Assembly: GCA_007121175.1 (NCBI GenBank) | Contig: SKMG01000174.1 | Location: 1-22,054, forward strand | Reading direction: 5' to 3' | DNA length: 22,054 bases | Source of the DNA: Trueperaceae bacterium | GTDB lineage: Bacteria; Deinococcota; Deinococci; Deinococcales; Trueperaceae | Shown: piece after piece, positions 7,478 to 14,278 of the stretch | How the letters are laid out: the number at the start of each line of letters is the position of its first letter | How positions within the stretch are numbered: the stretch's first letter is position 1 | The notes under the pieces: generated by a model | Seen by the model: the letters and a program-made list of their open reading frames with translations, nothing else | What the model was told of the DNA's origin: nothing | The model's database searches: none | Made by a program: the position numbers and the translations under genes

Positions 7478-8629
7478 ATGCCCGTGGTGATCATCGCTGG
7501 CGCCAGGACGCCGATCGGCGCGTTCCAAGGCGCGCTCGCCACCGTCCCGGCCGCTCGCCTGGGCGCGGTGGCGGTCGCCGGTGTCCTCCAACGCTCGGCG
7601 GTCGAGCCGAGCTCGGTCGACCTGGTGCTGCTCGGCAACGTGTTGACCGCGGGCGCCGGGCAGGCGCCCGCCCGCCAGGCAGCGCGTATGGCCCGGGTGC
7701 CCGACGCCGTGCCGGCGGTCACCATCAACAAGATGTGCGGCAGCGGACTCGAGGCGCTCATCCAGGGCGCCCGGGCGATCCTGGTGGGCGACGCCGGCAC
7801 GGTGGTGGTCGGCGGTATGGAGTCGATGAGCAATGCGCCGTACGCGCTCCCCGGCGCGCGCGGCGGGCTCCGCCTGGGGCACGCTCACCTGCTCGACACC
7901 ATCCTCGCCGACGGCCTCACCGACGCTTACGATGGGCGCCACATGGGTCGATGCGCCGAGCGCTGCGCCAGCGACTTCGGCTTCGGGCGCGAGCAGCAAG
8001 ACGCCTATGCGGTGCGCTCGTACCAGCGCGCCCGACAGGCCGCGGGCGATGGGAGCTTCGCCGCGGAGATCGTCGCCAAGGGCTTGCCGCTCGCCGCGGA
8101 TGAGGGGCCGGACCAGGTCGATTTCGCGAAGCTGCCGAAGCTCCGTCCCGCCTTCGAGGAGGGCGGCACCATCACCGCGGCCAACGCCAGCGGCATCAAC
8201 GACGGGGCTGCGGCGCTAGTGCTGGCCGACGAGGAGCTGGCTCGGACCGAGGGCCGGCGGATCGAGGCGCGGCTGGTCGGCTGGACCGCGCATGCCCAGG
8301 CACCCGCCGACTTCGCCACGGCGCCGATCCCGGCACTGCGGACGCTGCTCGAGCGCACCGGCTGGTCGGTCGACGAGGTCGACGCCTTCGAGATCAACGA
8401 GGCCTTCGCGGTGGTGCCGCTGGCCGCCATGGCGGCGCTGGGCCTACCGGCCGAGCGCGTCAACGTCTTCGGCGGCGCGGTGGCGCTCGGGCACCCGATC
8501 GGCGCCTCAGGAGCCCGCATCGTGGTGACGCTGCTGAACGTGCTGCGCCGCACCGGCGGGCGCCGCGGCGTGGCCGCGATCTGCATAGGCGGCGGCGAGG
8601 CGCTGACGCTCGCGCTCGAACTGCTCTGA
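7478..8629 (+). CDS. Thiolase (acetyl-CoA C-acyltransferase)
   Basis: A thiolase that cleaves 3-ketoacyl-CoA with CoA, or condenses two acetyl-CoA in the reverse direction. The 383-residue length is normal. The nucleophilic Cys is in NKMCGSG (Cys87), GGMESMSN follows (112-119), and NEAF (307-310), GHPIGASGAR (His339) and CIGGGEA (Cys369) complete the active site. All catalytic residues are present. The ATG start has a GGAGG ribosome-binding site at good spacing. With the hydroxyacyl-CoA dehydrogenase and enoyl-CoA hydratase encoded about 2-4 kb away on the other strand, three enzymes of beta-oxidation or acetoacetyl-CoA/hydroxybutyryl-CoA metabolism are clustered. Whether it prefers short (AtoB/PhaA-like) or long (FadA-like) chains cannot be told from sequence alone. 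Confidence 0.95.
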   Translation: MPVVIIAGARTPIGAFQGALATVPAARLGAVAVAGVLQRSAVEPSSVDLVLLGNVLTAGAGQAPARQAARMARVPDAVPAVTINKMCGSGLEALIQGARAILVGDAGTVVVGGMESMSNAPYALPGARGGLRLGHAHLLDTILADGLTDAYDGRHMGRCAERCASDFGFGREQQDAYAVRSYQRARQAAGDGSFAAEIVAKGLPLAADEGPDQVDFAKLPKLRPAFEEGGTITAANASGINDGAAALVLADEELARTEGRRIEARLVGWTAHAQAPADFATAPIPALRTLLERTGWSVDEVDAFEINEAFAVVPLAAMAALGLPAERVNVFGGAVALGHPIGASGARIVVTLLNVLRRTGGRRGVAAICIGGGEALTLALELL

Positions 8630-8654
8630 CCGGGACTGGCGAGGCGCAGCGCGA

Positions 8655-9389
8655 CTAACGCTGGCTACCCGTGATGCCGCCCTCGGGCATGCGGCCACGC
8701 TGGACGGCCTCGGCGATCACCGGCGGCAAGCCCCAGGCGACGATGTCGAACGCGACCGCCGCGACGTCGTACTCCACCTTGTCCATGCGCACCTCGACGC
8801 CCTCGCCGTCGATGCGGACCAGTGCGTAGTCGGCGCCGGGCTCGCCGTTGAGCGACAGCCCGACCGACCCTGGGTTGATGACCCAGCCCGCGCCGGCGAC
8901 CTTGCGGTAGTACGGCACGTGCGAGCCGCCGCAGCTCAGGATGGTGCAGCGGAGCCGGTTGAGCAGGCGCGTGAGGCTGACCGGGTCCTGCTGCAGGTTG
9001 AGCCGGTCCGCCGGATCCTCGGCGCTCCCGTGGAACCAGCGCAGGCGGCCCGCGGGCGTGTCGAGCCGGCGCTGCACCGGCAGCTCACGCAGCCACTCCA
9101 CGTGCCGCTTCTCGATGATCGTGCGCGTCCACTCGATCGTCTGATCGGCCACGCCTGCCCGCGTGGCCCGCGTGGCGAAGCCGTACGCGATGCGCTCGTC
9201 GGCCTCGCCCAAGGTGCACTGGACGGCGCGGGAGCGCAGCAGGTCGAGCGTCTCGTTGGGGGCCGGTCCGTAGCCCACCAAGTCGCCCAGGCACGCCACG
9301 GTGGTGGCGCCCTGGCGCTCGAGCTCGCCCAGGACCGCCTCCAACGCGAGCACGTTCGCGTGGACGTCGGAGATCAGCCCGATCAGCAT
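8655..9389 (-). CDS. Metallophosphoesterase-like protein with degenerate metal site
   Basis: The fold is that of the small calcineurin-like phosphoesterases (YfcE/MJ0936 type). Present are SDVHAN (Asp8, His10), CLGDLVGYGP (Asp36), FHGS (His120), His157 and NPGSVG (172-177). Three usual ligands are replaced: the GNHD motif reads GEAD (61-64), losing the bridging-metal Asn and the catalytic His, and the GHTH motif reads GGSH (154-157), losing its first His. The rest of the chain has full family length (244 residues) and no frameshift, so the loss looks selected rather than decayed. It may be catalytically dead or changed in metal use; the ligand is unknown. The gene follows the alpha/beta hydrolase after three bases, so they form a two-gene operon. 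It converges on the thiolase gene with a 25-base gap. Confidence 0.85.
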   Translation of the reverse strand: MLIGLISDVHANVLALEAVLGELERQGATTVACLGDLVGYGPAPNETLDLLRSRAVQCTLGEADERIAYGFATRATRAGVADQTIEWTRTIIEKRHVEWLRELPVQRRLDTPAGRLRWFHGSAEDPADRLNLQQDPVSLTRLLNRLRCTILSCGGSHVPYYRKVAGAGWVINPGSVGLSLNGEPGADYALVRIDGEGVEVRMDKVEYDVAAVAFDIVAWGLPPVIAEAVQRGRMPEGGITGSQR

Positions 9390-9392
9390 TCG

Positions 9393-10436
9393 TCACTCTA
9401 GCAGCGCGCGCCCATCATCGAGCCAGTCGAGTATCCGGTCGATGGCCTCGCCCGGGCACTCCTCGTGGGCGACGTGGCCGCACCGTTCGATGGCTGCGAA
9501 GCTGGCGTGGGGCAACTCCTCGGCCAAGCGCCGGCTCTGGTCGATACCGACGATCGCGTCCTGGGCACCGGTCAGCACCAGCGTGGGCTGCGAGAGTCGC
9601 GGCAGCGACCGAACGAGGTCCGGCTCCCGGCTGGCCTTGACGAGCTCCCACAGTGCCCGGTCCCAGTCCTCGACGCTGAGTGCGCGCCGGTAGGCGGCCT
9701 CGTCGGCCGCGTCCAGCGCGTCCGGATCGTAGTACGCCGCGCGCAGGAAGTTCTCGCCCGGCTCGCCCGCCAGCGACCGCATCAGCAGCGGCCCCAGGCG
9801 GTCGAGCTGCGGCGTGGACAAGAGCGGCCGGAGCCACCGCGGTGCGCCGCCACCTTCGTACACGGCAGGGCTGATCAGCACCAGTCCGGCCACCCGCTCC
9901 GGCGCCGCGAGCGCCACCTGCAGTGCCAGCGAGCCGCCGGCCGAGTGGCCTATGAGGATCGCGCGTTCGAAGCCGTAGGCGTCGAGCAGGCCCAGGGTGT
10001 ACGCGACCTGCGCGTCGGGGCCGTAGGGGTTGCGGTCGCGTCCCCATGAAGCGGCCGCAGGGCGATCGCTGAGGCCGAAGGCGGGACGGTCGAACGCCAG
10101 CGCGAGCGCCACCGCGGGAAGGTCGGCGAGCGCCTCGCCGAGGTGCCGCCAGGTGTGCGTCTGGCTGCCGAAGCCGTGCAGCATCACCACCGCCAGCGCA
10201 CCCGGTAGGCCGTCGCCCTGCGCCTCGTCCGGGGCCACACCCGGCGGGAACGTCTCGACGTGGAGCGTGATCCCGTCGACGCGCACGAAGAGCGATTCGG
10301 GCCCCGCCAGCGCCTCGGCGCGCTGGAGGCCCTGGAGCGGCGGGATCGGCACCAAGAGGGGACCGATCAGCGGCACTGCGACGAGGAACGCGAGCAGCCA
10401 GAGCGAGACCCGAATGCGGAAAGGCACGTCCACCAT
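9393..10436 (-). CDS. Membrane-anchored alpha/beta hydrolase
   Basis: A serine hydrolase of the alpha/beta fold. Residues 6-33 form a hydrophobic signal anchor, followed by the catalytic domain, which would lie outside the cytoplasmic membrane. The oxyanion motif is HGFG (87-90), the nucleophile elbow GHSAG (Ser165), the acid Asp293 in GAQD and the base His321 in CGHVAHEE, so the triad is complete. DRPAFGLSDRP (116-126) is the usual loop of this family. The cap region (200-265) shows no features that identify a substrate. Length is 347 residues. Start ATG at 10436; no clear -10 box or Shine-Dalgarno sequence is seen in the 116 bases upstream. The phosphoesterase-like gene follows after three bases. 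The substrate could be an ester, lactone or epoxide; it is not predicted. Confidence 0.9.
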   Translation of the reverse strand: MVDVPFRIRVSLWLLAFLVAVPLIGPLLVPIPPLQGLQRAEALAGPESLFVRVDGITLHVETFPPGVAPDEAQGDGLPGALAVVMLHGFGSQTHTWRHLGEALADLPAVALALAFDRPAFGLSDRPAAASWGRDRNPYGPDAQVAYTLGLLDAYGFERAILIGHSAGGSLALQVALAAPERVAGLVLISPAVYEGGGAPRWLRPLLSTPQLDRLGPLLMRSLAGEPGENFLRAAYYDPDALDAADEAAYRRALSVEDWDRALWELVKASREPDLVRSLPRLSQPTLVLTGAQDAIVGIDQSRRLAEELPHASFAAIERCGHVAHEECPGEAIDRILDWLDDGRALLE

Positions 10437-10552
10437 TGAACCACGAACGCTGGATGTGCCGGGCCGCCGGGGCGGTGCCCTGGTAGGGGCGTCGCCACGG
10501 TCGCTACCTAAGTCCTACGCCGAGACCAGTAGCGGGCCCCGAGCGGCACAGG

Positions 10553-11431
10553 CTAGGAGCCGCGGAACTCCGGGTCGCGCTTTTCGAAGAAGGCGGCGAT
10601 CCCCTCCTGGGCGTCGTCGGTGGTGACGACCAGGCCGAACAGGTCAGCCTCGATCTCCATGCCTTGTGCCAGGGTGAGGTCGAGACCGCGCATCAGCGCT
10701 TCCTTCGCCAGCCCCAGCGCCACGGGTCCGTTGCGGGCGCACAGCTCGGCCAGCTCGAGCGCGCCCAGCCGAGCGTCGGCCTCGGCGATCCGGCTCACGA
10801 GCCCCATCGCGAGGGCCTCGTCGGCGCCGACCATCCGGCCGGTGAGCAGGAGGTCGGTCGCGCGCGCGAGGCCGATCAGCCGCTGCAGCCGCTGCGTGCC
10901 CCCGAAGCCGGGGATGAGGCCGCGCGTCACCTCCGGCAGCCCCAGCATGGCGCCAGCGGACGCCACTCGGAGGTCGCAAGCCAGCGCCAACTCCAGCCCG
11001 CCGCCGAGCGCGAAGCCGTCGATCGCCGCGATCGTCGGCAGCGGCAGCGCTGCGAGCGAGTTCATGACGTCCTGGCCGGAGAGCGCCAGGTCACGTCCCG
11101 CGAAGCCGTCGCGCACGTCGGCGAAACTGTGCATGTCGGCTCCGGCCGCGAACGCGCGGCCGGAGCCCGTGATCACCAGCGCCCGCACTTCGGCGTCGCC
11201 CTCGACCAGGTCGAAGGCGGTGGCGAGCTCGAGCAGCAGCGCCGCGTCGAGCGTGTTGAGCGACGCCTCGCGCTCGAGGGTGAGCAGCGCCACGTGGCCG
11301 CGCTTCTCGAGCGAGAGGTGCTCGAACTCGACCTCGACCGTCTCGCCCTCGTCCTCAGGAGCCGGCCGGCCGGCTCGCGCGCGCTCCTCTGCGGACGCGC
11401 GCTGCTCTTCGTTGGGGTCCTCTGGGTTCAT
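10553..11431 (-). CDS. Enoyl-CoA hydratase/isomerase (crotonase family)
   Basis: This crotonase-fold enzyme probably adds water to enoyl-CoA. The oxyanion-hole segments are FAAGADM (94-100) and GFALGGGLE (139-147). The two catalytic glutamates of enoyl-CoA hydratase are both present: Glu147 in GGGLE and Glu167 in LPEV. Typical crotonases are about 255-260 residues; this one has 292 because of a charged, disordered-looking extension (residues 1-38, rich in E, P, R). The start is ATG at 11431, which overlaps the upstream dehydrogenase stop (ATGA), so translation is coupled. The frame is open for over 1 kb further upstream, but that sequence is antisense-like arginine-rich shadow. It is the last gene of the operon starting with the nucleoside phosphorylase. 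Confidence 0.93.
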   Translation of the reverse strand: MNPEDPNEEQRASAEERARAGRPAPEDEGETVEVEFEHLSLEKRGHVALLTLEREASLNTLDAALLLELATAFDLVEGDAEVRALVITGSGRAFAAGADMHSFADVRDGFAGRDLALSGQDVMNSLAALPLPTIAAIDGFALGGGLELALACDLRVASAGAMLGLPEVTRGLIPGFGGTQRLQRLIGLARATDLLLTGRMVGADEALAMGLVSRIAEADARLGALELAELCARNGPVALGLAKEALMRGLDLTLAQGMEIEADLFGLVVTTDDAQEGIAAFFEKRDPEFRGS

Positions 11432-12309
11432 GCGCCCTCCTCGCGTGGGGCGTAGCGGTGGAAGCCCTCGCCGCTCTTGCGGCCGAGCTTGCCGGCGCGC
11501 ACGTAGCGGCGCAGCAGCGGAGCGGGGCGGAAGCGCGGGTCGCCGGTCTCGCGATGCAGCGCCTCGATGGCGGCGAGCGTCACGTCGAGGCCGATCAGGT
11601 CGGCGAGCGCCAGCGGGCCGAGCGGCAGGTTGGCGCCGAGCGTCATGGCGGCGTCGAGGTCGGCAGCGCTGGTGACCCCCTCGGCGAGGGCGTGGACCGC
11701 GTCGTTGAGGTATGGCATCAGCAGCCGGTTGACGATGAAGCCGGGGGTGTCGTGACAGACGATCGGCGTCTTGCCGATGCGAGCGACGAACTCGACGGCG
11801 CGGGCCACGGTGGCGTCGCTGGTGTGCTCGCCGCGCACCACCTCGACGAGTGGCAACAGCGGCACTGGGTTGAAGAAGTGCAGTCCGCAGCTGCTCTCGG
11901 GATCGCCGCCGAAGCCGGCGATCTCGGTGACCGACAGGCTGCTGGTGTTGCTGGCGAGGAGCGTGCCGGGGCGCGCGTGGGCGGCGAGGTACTGCCACAG
12001 CGAGCGCTTGACGTCGAGGTCCTCGGTGACGGCCTCGATCACCACGTCCGCGGCGGCCACTGCGCTGGCCAGGTCGTCGGCTGGGTGGACGTTGCCGAGC
12101 GTGCGCTCGATGCTGCCCTCGTCGAGGACGCCCTTGCGCACCAGCCGCTGGAGGCTGTCCTCGATCGTGGCCAGCGCTCGCGTGAGCGCCTCGGGGTCGG
12201 CGTCGACCAGCTGCACCTCGCAGCCGGCGCCCGCGCAGGCCTGAGCGATGCCGGCGCCCATGGTGCCAGCTCCCAGCACCGCCACCACGGTGGGTGCGCT
12301 CGCGGTCAT
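11428..12309 (-). CDS. 3-hydroxyacyl-CoA (3-hydroxybutyryl-CoA) dehydrogenase
   Basis: An NAD-dependent dehydrogenase of about 290 residues that oxidises 3-hydroxyacyl-CoA to 3-ketoacyl-CoA, or runs in reverse in butyryl-CoA synthesis. The Rossmann motif is GAGTMGAG (13-20), with an acidic Asp36 at the end of the second strand, indicating NAD. The catalytic pair is His144 (GLHFFNPVP) and Glu156 (LVEVV). The SNTSSL segment (120-125) is the usual substrate-binding loop. The C-terminal domain has the family sequence LGRKSGEGF (275-283). Its start ATG at 12309 shares one base with the stop of the nucleoside phosphorylase (TGATG), and its own stop overlaps the next start. With the next gene it covers two consecutive beta-oxidation steps; the matching thiolase is encoded at 7478-8629. 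Confidence 0.95.
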   Translation of the reverse strand: MTASAPTVVAVLGAGTMGAGIAQACAGAGCEVQLVDADPEALTRALATIEDSLQRLVRKGVLDEGSIERTLGNVHPADDLASAVAAADVVIEAVTEDLDVKRSLWQYLAAHARPGTLLASNTSSLSVTEIAGFGGDPESSCGLHFFNPVPLLPLVEVVRGEHTSDATVARAVEFVARIGKTPIVCHDTPGFIVNRLLMPYLNDAVHALAEGVTSAADLDAAMTLGANLPLGPLALADLIGLDVTLAAIEALHRETGDPRFRPAPLLRRYVRAGKLGRKSGEGFHRYAPREEGA

Positions 12310-13031
12310 CAGCGCTCCGGCCTCGACAGCCGCACGCCGGCCTCGAGCGCCAGACGCGACATCGCTTCGACGCCGCGCTGCAGCACGTCGTCGGGCACGA
12401 ACTGCGGATCGCCGATGTGGTTGCTCGCGACCAGCACGCAGCCGGCCTGGACCCGGCGCAGCGCGGCGATGAGGAACAGCGCGCTGGCCTCCATCTCGAC
12501 CGCCAGCACGCCACGCTCCCGCAGCACTGGGACGTCGGCCGGGCTGGTCGCGTAGAAGGCGTCCTCGGTCTGGATCAGGCCCGTGTGCGGCGCCGTGCCG
12601 AGCTCCTGGCCGGCGTCGAGCAGGGCCCGCACCACGGCGTGATCGGCGATCGGCGCGTAGGGGGCGCCGCGCAGGTACTGGCGCGTGGTGCCGTCGTTGG
12701 CGACACTGCCGGTGGCCACGATCAGCTCGCCCGGAGCGATGCGCTCAGAGACGATGCCGGAGGTCCCGACCCGCACCAGGCAGCGGGCCCCGAGCCGGAT
12801 GAGCTCCTCGGCGACGATCGCCATGCTCGGGCAGCCCATGCCGGTCGATTGGACGCTCATCGGTACGCCGCGGTAGCTGCCCGTGTAGCCGAGCAGCTGA
12901 CGATGCTCGTTGTGGCGGACGACGTCCTCGAGGAAGGTCTCGGCGATGTGGGTGGCGCGATCGGGATCGCCGGGCAGGAGCACGTACTCGGCGATGGCGC
13001 CCTCTGGTGCGCGGACGTGGAGCTGGCTCAC
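12309..13031 (-). CDS. deoD: Purine nucleoside phosphorylase, DeoD type, with Asn204
   Basis: This hexameric-type phosphorylase cleaves purine nucleosides with phosphate to give the base and (deoxy)ribose-1-phosphate. Its 240 residues align almost one to one with E. coli DeoD. Phosphate-binding PGDPDR (20-25) and Arg87, the ribose-binding VEMEA (178-182, with Glu179, Met180 and Glu181), and His5 and Arg44 of the neighbouring subunit are all present. The general acid Asp204 of E. coli is Asn here (SNHIGD). In Thermus and human enzymes Asn at the equivalent place goes with 6-oxopurines (inosine, guanosine) and Asp with 6-aminopurines, so a guanosine/inosine preference is inferred. The frame is open upstream, but GTG 13031 gives the right length and has a -10 box six bases before it. 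It leads an operon with two acyl-CoA enzymes. Confidence 0.93.
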   Translation of the reverse strand: MSQLHVRAPEGAIAEYVLLPGDPDRATHIAETFLEDVVRHNEHRQLLGYTGSYRGVPMSVQSTGMGCPSMAIVAEELIRLGARCLVRVGTSGIVSERIAPGELIVATGSVANDGTTRQYLRGAPYAPIADHAVVRALLDAGQELGTAPHTGLIQTEDAFYATSPADVPVLRERGVLAVEMEASALFLIAALRRVQAGCVLVASNHIGDPQFVPDDVLQRGVEAMSRLALEAGVRLSRPER

Positions 13032-13037
13032 GCCGGC

Positions 13038-13046
13038 ACCATAGCA
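13038..13046 (-). promoter_or_regulatory. Leaderless promoter, extended -10 (TGCTATGGT)
   Basis: On the minus strand TG-C-TATGGT ends six bases before the GTG start at 13031. It drives the phosphorylase operon and lies back to back with the promoter of the Roadblock genes 20 bases away. Confidence 0.72.
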
Positions 13047-13065
13047 GGGCCGGCGCCGTGGCCGG

Positions 13066-13074
13066 TGGTAGACT
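13066..13074 (+). promoter_or_regulatory. Near-leaderless promoter, extended -10 (TGGTAGACT)
   Basis: TG-G-TAGACT ends nine bases before the ATG at 13084, so the mRNA would start within about three bases of the start codon. A GGAGG (13079-13083) touches the ATG directly and is too close to act as a Shine-Dalgarno sequence. Confidence 0.68.
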
Positions 13075-13083
13075 CGTCGGAGG

Positions 13084-13446
13084 ATGCGCAGTCTAGACGA
13101 GATCCTCGAGCGGTTGCTGACGCAGGCCGATGGAGTGTTGGTGGCGGCGGTCGGCGGTATGGACGGCCTGGTGGTCGAGCAGCGGCCGCAGGAGCGCGCC
13201 GAGCTCGCGGTCTGCGTGGCTGAGTTGACCAATGCGCTCGTTGGTCTGCGCCGCGCGGTCGGCGAGGCGCTCGCTGGTGGTGCCGTCGAGGAGCTCAGCG
13301 TGTCCAGCGAGCGCGTGCAGGCGCTGGTGCGCCACGTGACGCCCGAGCACTACCTGCTGCTGGCGCTCGAGCCGACCGCCGACCGGGCCGCAGCCGCCCG
13401 CGCGCTCGACGAGGGAGCCAACCGCGTACGGGAGCTGCTGGCATGA
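13084..13446 (+). CDS. Roadblock/LC7 domain protein (first of pair)
   Basis: A 120-residue protein made of one Roadblock/LC7 domain. Its helix (MRSLDEILERLLTQADG), strands (VLVAAVGGMDGLVVEQ), central helix, YLLLALEPTADRAAA and last helix (ALDEGANRVRELL) follow the family order. Bacterial members such as MglB dimerise and regulate small Ras-like GTPases (MglA) in polarity, motility or vesicle-like processes in the cytoplasm. No GTPase gene is present in this window. The stop overlaps the next start (ATGA at 13443-13446), and the next gene is also a Roadblock protein, so a heterodimer is likely. It has a near-leaderless promoter facing away from the deoD operon. Confidence 0.82.
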   Translation: MRSLDEILERLLTQADGVLVAAVGGMDGLVVEQRPQERAELAVCVAELTNALVGLRRAVGEALAGGAVEELSVSSERVQALVRHVTPEHYLLLALEPTADRAAAARALDEGANRVRELLA

Positions 13447-13838
13447 ACCCCGAACTGGCTCGTGCGCTGGACGATCTGCTGTCGATCAAGGGAGTGATGG
13501 CGGTGGCGGTCGTGGATCTCGGCGGGGAGGTGCTGGCCTCGGCGCAGCACGAACCCCCGGGCTTCGCGGAGGCCGGCGGCCTGGTGGCCGCCGCGCTCTC
13601 AGCCAGCCGCGTGCTGGGCGGGTTCCTGGGCGGTGGCCTGGAGCAGGCCGTCATCGAGTTCCGCGGCGGTCCGATCGTGCTGGCGCCGGTGCCGCGGGCG
13701 CCGGGCGCCACCGATCCCGGCGAGATCCAGGTGGTGCTCACACTGCGCTTGTCTGGACTCGCCGACCTCGGCCGCGTACGCTTCCAGCTCCCCCGGGTGG
13801 TCGCCCAAGTGGCGGCCGCCAGCAGGCGCGGCGCGTAG
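13443..13838 (+). CDS. Roadblock/LC7-like protein (second of pair)
   Basis: A 131-residue cytoplasmic protein that fits a second, more divergent Roadblock/LC7 domain. The core is LLSIKGVMAVAVVDLGGEVLAS (starting near residue 12, typical of the first strand pair), a central glycine-rich helix (LVAAALSASRVLGGFLGG), and strands AVIEFRGGPIVLAPV and IQVVLTLRLSG. The family match is clearer in the first half than the second. It is translationally coupled to the first Roadblock gene by an ATGA overlap. The DUF3467 gene follows 27 bases later with a strong Shine-Dalgarno sequence. Its role is unknown; partnership with the first protein is inferred from adjacency and coupling. Confidence 0.75.
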   Translation: MNPELARALDDLLSIKGVMAVAVVDLGGEVLASAQHEPPGFAEAGGLVAAALSASRVLGGFLGGGLEQAVIEFRGGPIVLAPVPRAPGATDPGEIQVVLTLRLSGLADLGRVRFQLPRVVAQVAAASRRGA

Positions 13839-13852
13839 GAGAGAGACACCTC

Positions 13853-13859
13853 AAGGAGG
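13853..13859 (+). promoter_or_regulatory. Strong Shine-Dalgarno sequence (AAGGAGG)
   Basis: AAGGAGG lies six bases before the ATG at 13866. It is the best ribosome-binding site in the window and suggests high expression of the DUF3467 protein from a shared mRNA. Confidence 0.75.
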
Positions 13860-13865
13860 CCAGCG

Positions 13866-14183
13866 ATGCCCGACGACAAGAGCGGCGCCGCTCAACGCGG
13901 CGAGACCCGTCAGCTGAAGCTCGAGATCGACGCCGAGACCGCCAAGGGGCGCTTCGCCAACGCCGCGGTCGTGACGCACACCGACGACGCGTTCATCCTC
14001 GACTTCGCGCTGGCCTACCCGCGGCAGCCGGTGCGGGTACTGAGCCGCGTGATCACCAGCCCGCAGCACGCCAAGGCGTTGCTGCGCACGCTGGCCGACA
14101 ACGTGGCACGCTTCGAGAAGCGCCACGGCACCATTCCCGAGCGCCCGCTGCCGATCGCGCACGACCCCGACACCAGCAACTGA
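13866..14183 (+). CDS. DUF3467 family protein
   Basis: A small soluble protein of 105 residues. The body (about 17-88) has the DUF3467 pattern: LKLEIDAETAKGRFANAAVV, then THTDDAFILDFALAYP, then VLSRVITSPQHAKALLRTL and DNVARFEKRHG. The conserved FANAA, FILDF and SPQHAK segments are all there. The family is widespread in bacteria but has no established function. The charged N-terminus and the C-terminal tail (89-105) look disordered. Placement after two Roadblock genes suggests a common transcript; whether the three proteins act together is unknown. The start is fixed by a strong ribosome-binding site. Confidence 0.82.
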   Translation: MPDDKSGAAQRGETRQLKLEIDAETAKGRFANAAVVTHTDDAFILDFALAYPRQPVRVLSRVITSPQHAKALLRTLADNVARFEKRHGTIPERPLPIAHDPDTSN

Positions 14184-14200
14184 CGGCGCCCGGCGCTCGC

Positions 14201-14213
14201 AAGCGCAGCGCTT
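14201..14213. repeat. Perfect 13-base palindrome (AAGCGC-A-GCGCTT)
   Basis: An inverted repeat with six-base arms and a one-base centre lies 18 bases after the DUF3467 stop, in the gap before the DsbA-like gene. It could be an operator half-site pair or a chance palindrome. No T-tract follows, so it is not an intrinsic terminator. Confidence 0.35.
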
Positions 14214-14278
14214 CGTGAGGTTGATGTGAGTGCACCATGTGTGCCGCGCGACCTCGATCGCGGGAGCGAAGGGGTGTC

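Noticed and set aside
10437..10552. Possible promoter or small RNA upstream of the alpha/beta hydrolase
   Set aside because: TA-rich spots such as TAGGACTTAGGTAG occur on the minus strand but none matches TANNNT at a useful distance, and no stable hairpin with a T-tract is seen.
10553..12514. Enoyl-CoA hydratase extended to 653 residues
   Set aside because: The extra 361 residues overlap the dehydrogenase gene in another frame and are Arg-rich low complexity. The ATG at 11431 with the ATGA overlap is the real start.
13032..13232. N-terminal extension of the nucleoside phosphorylase
   Set aside because: It would overlap the divergent Roadblock gene and its promoter; starting at GTG 13031 matches DeoD length and numbering exactly.
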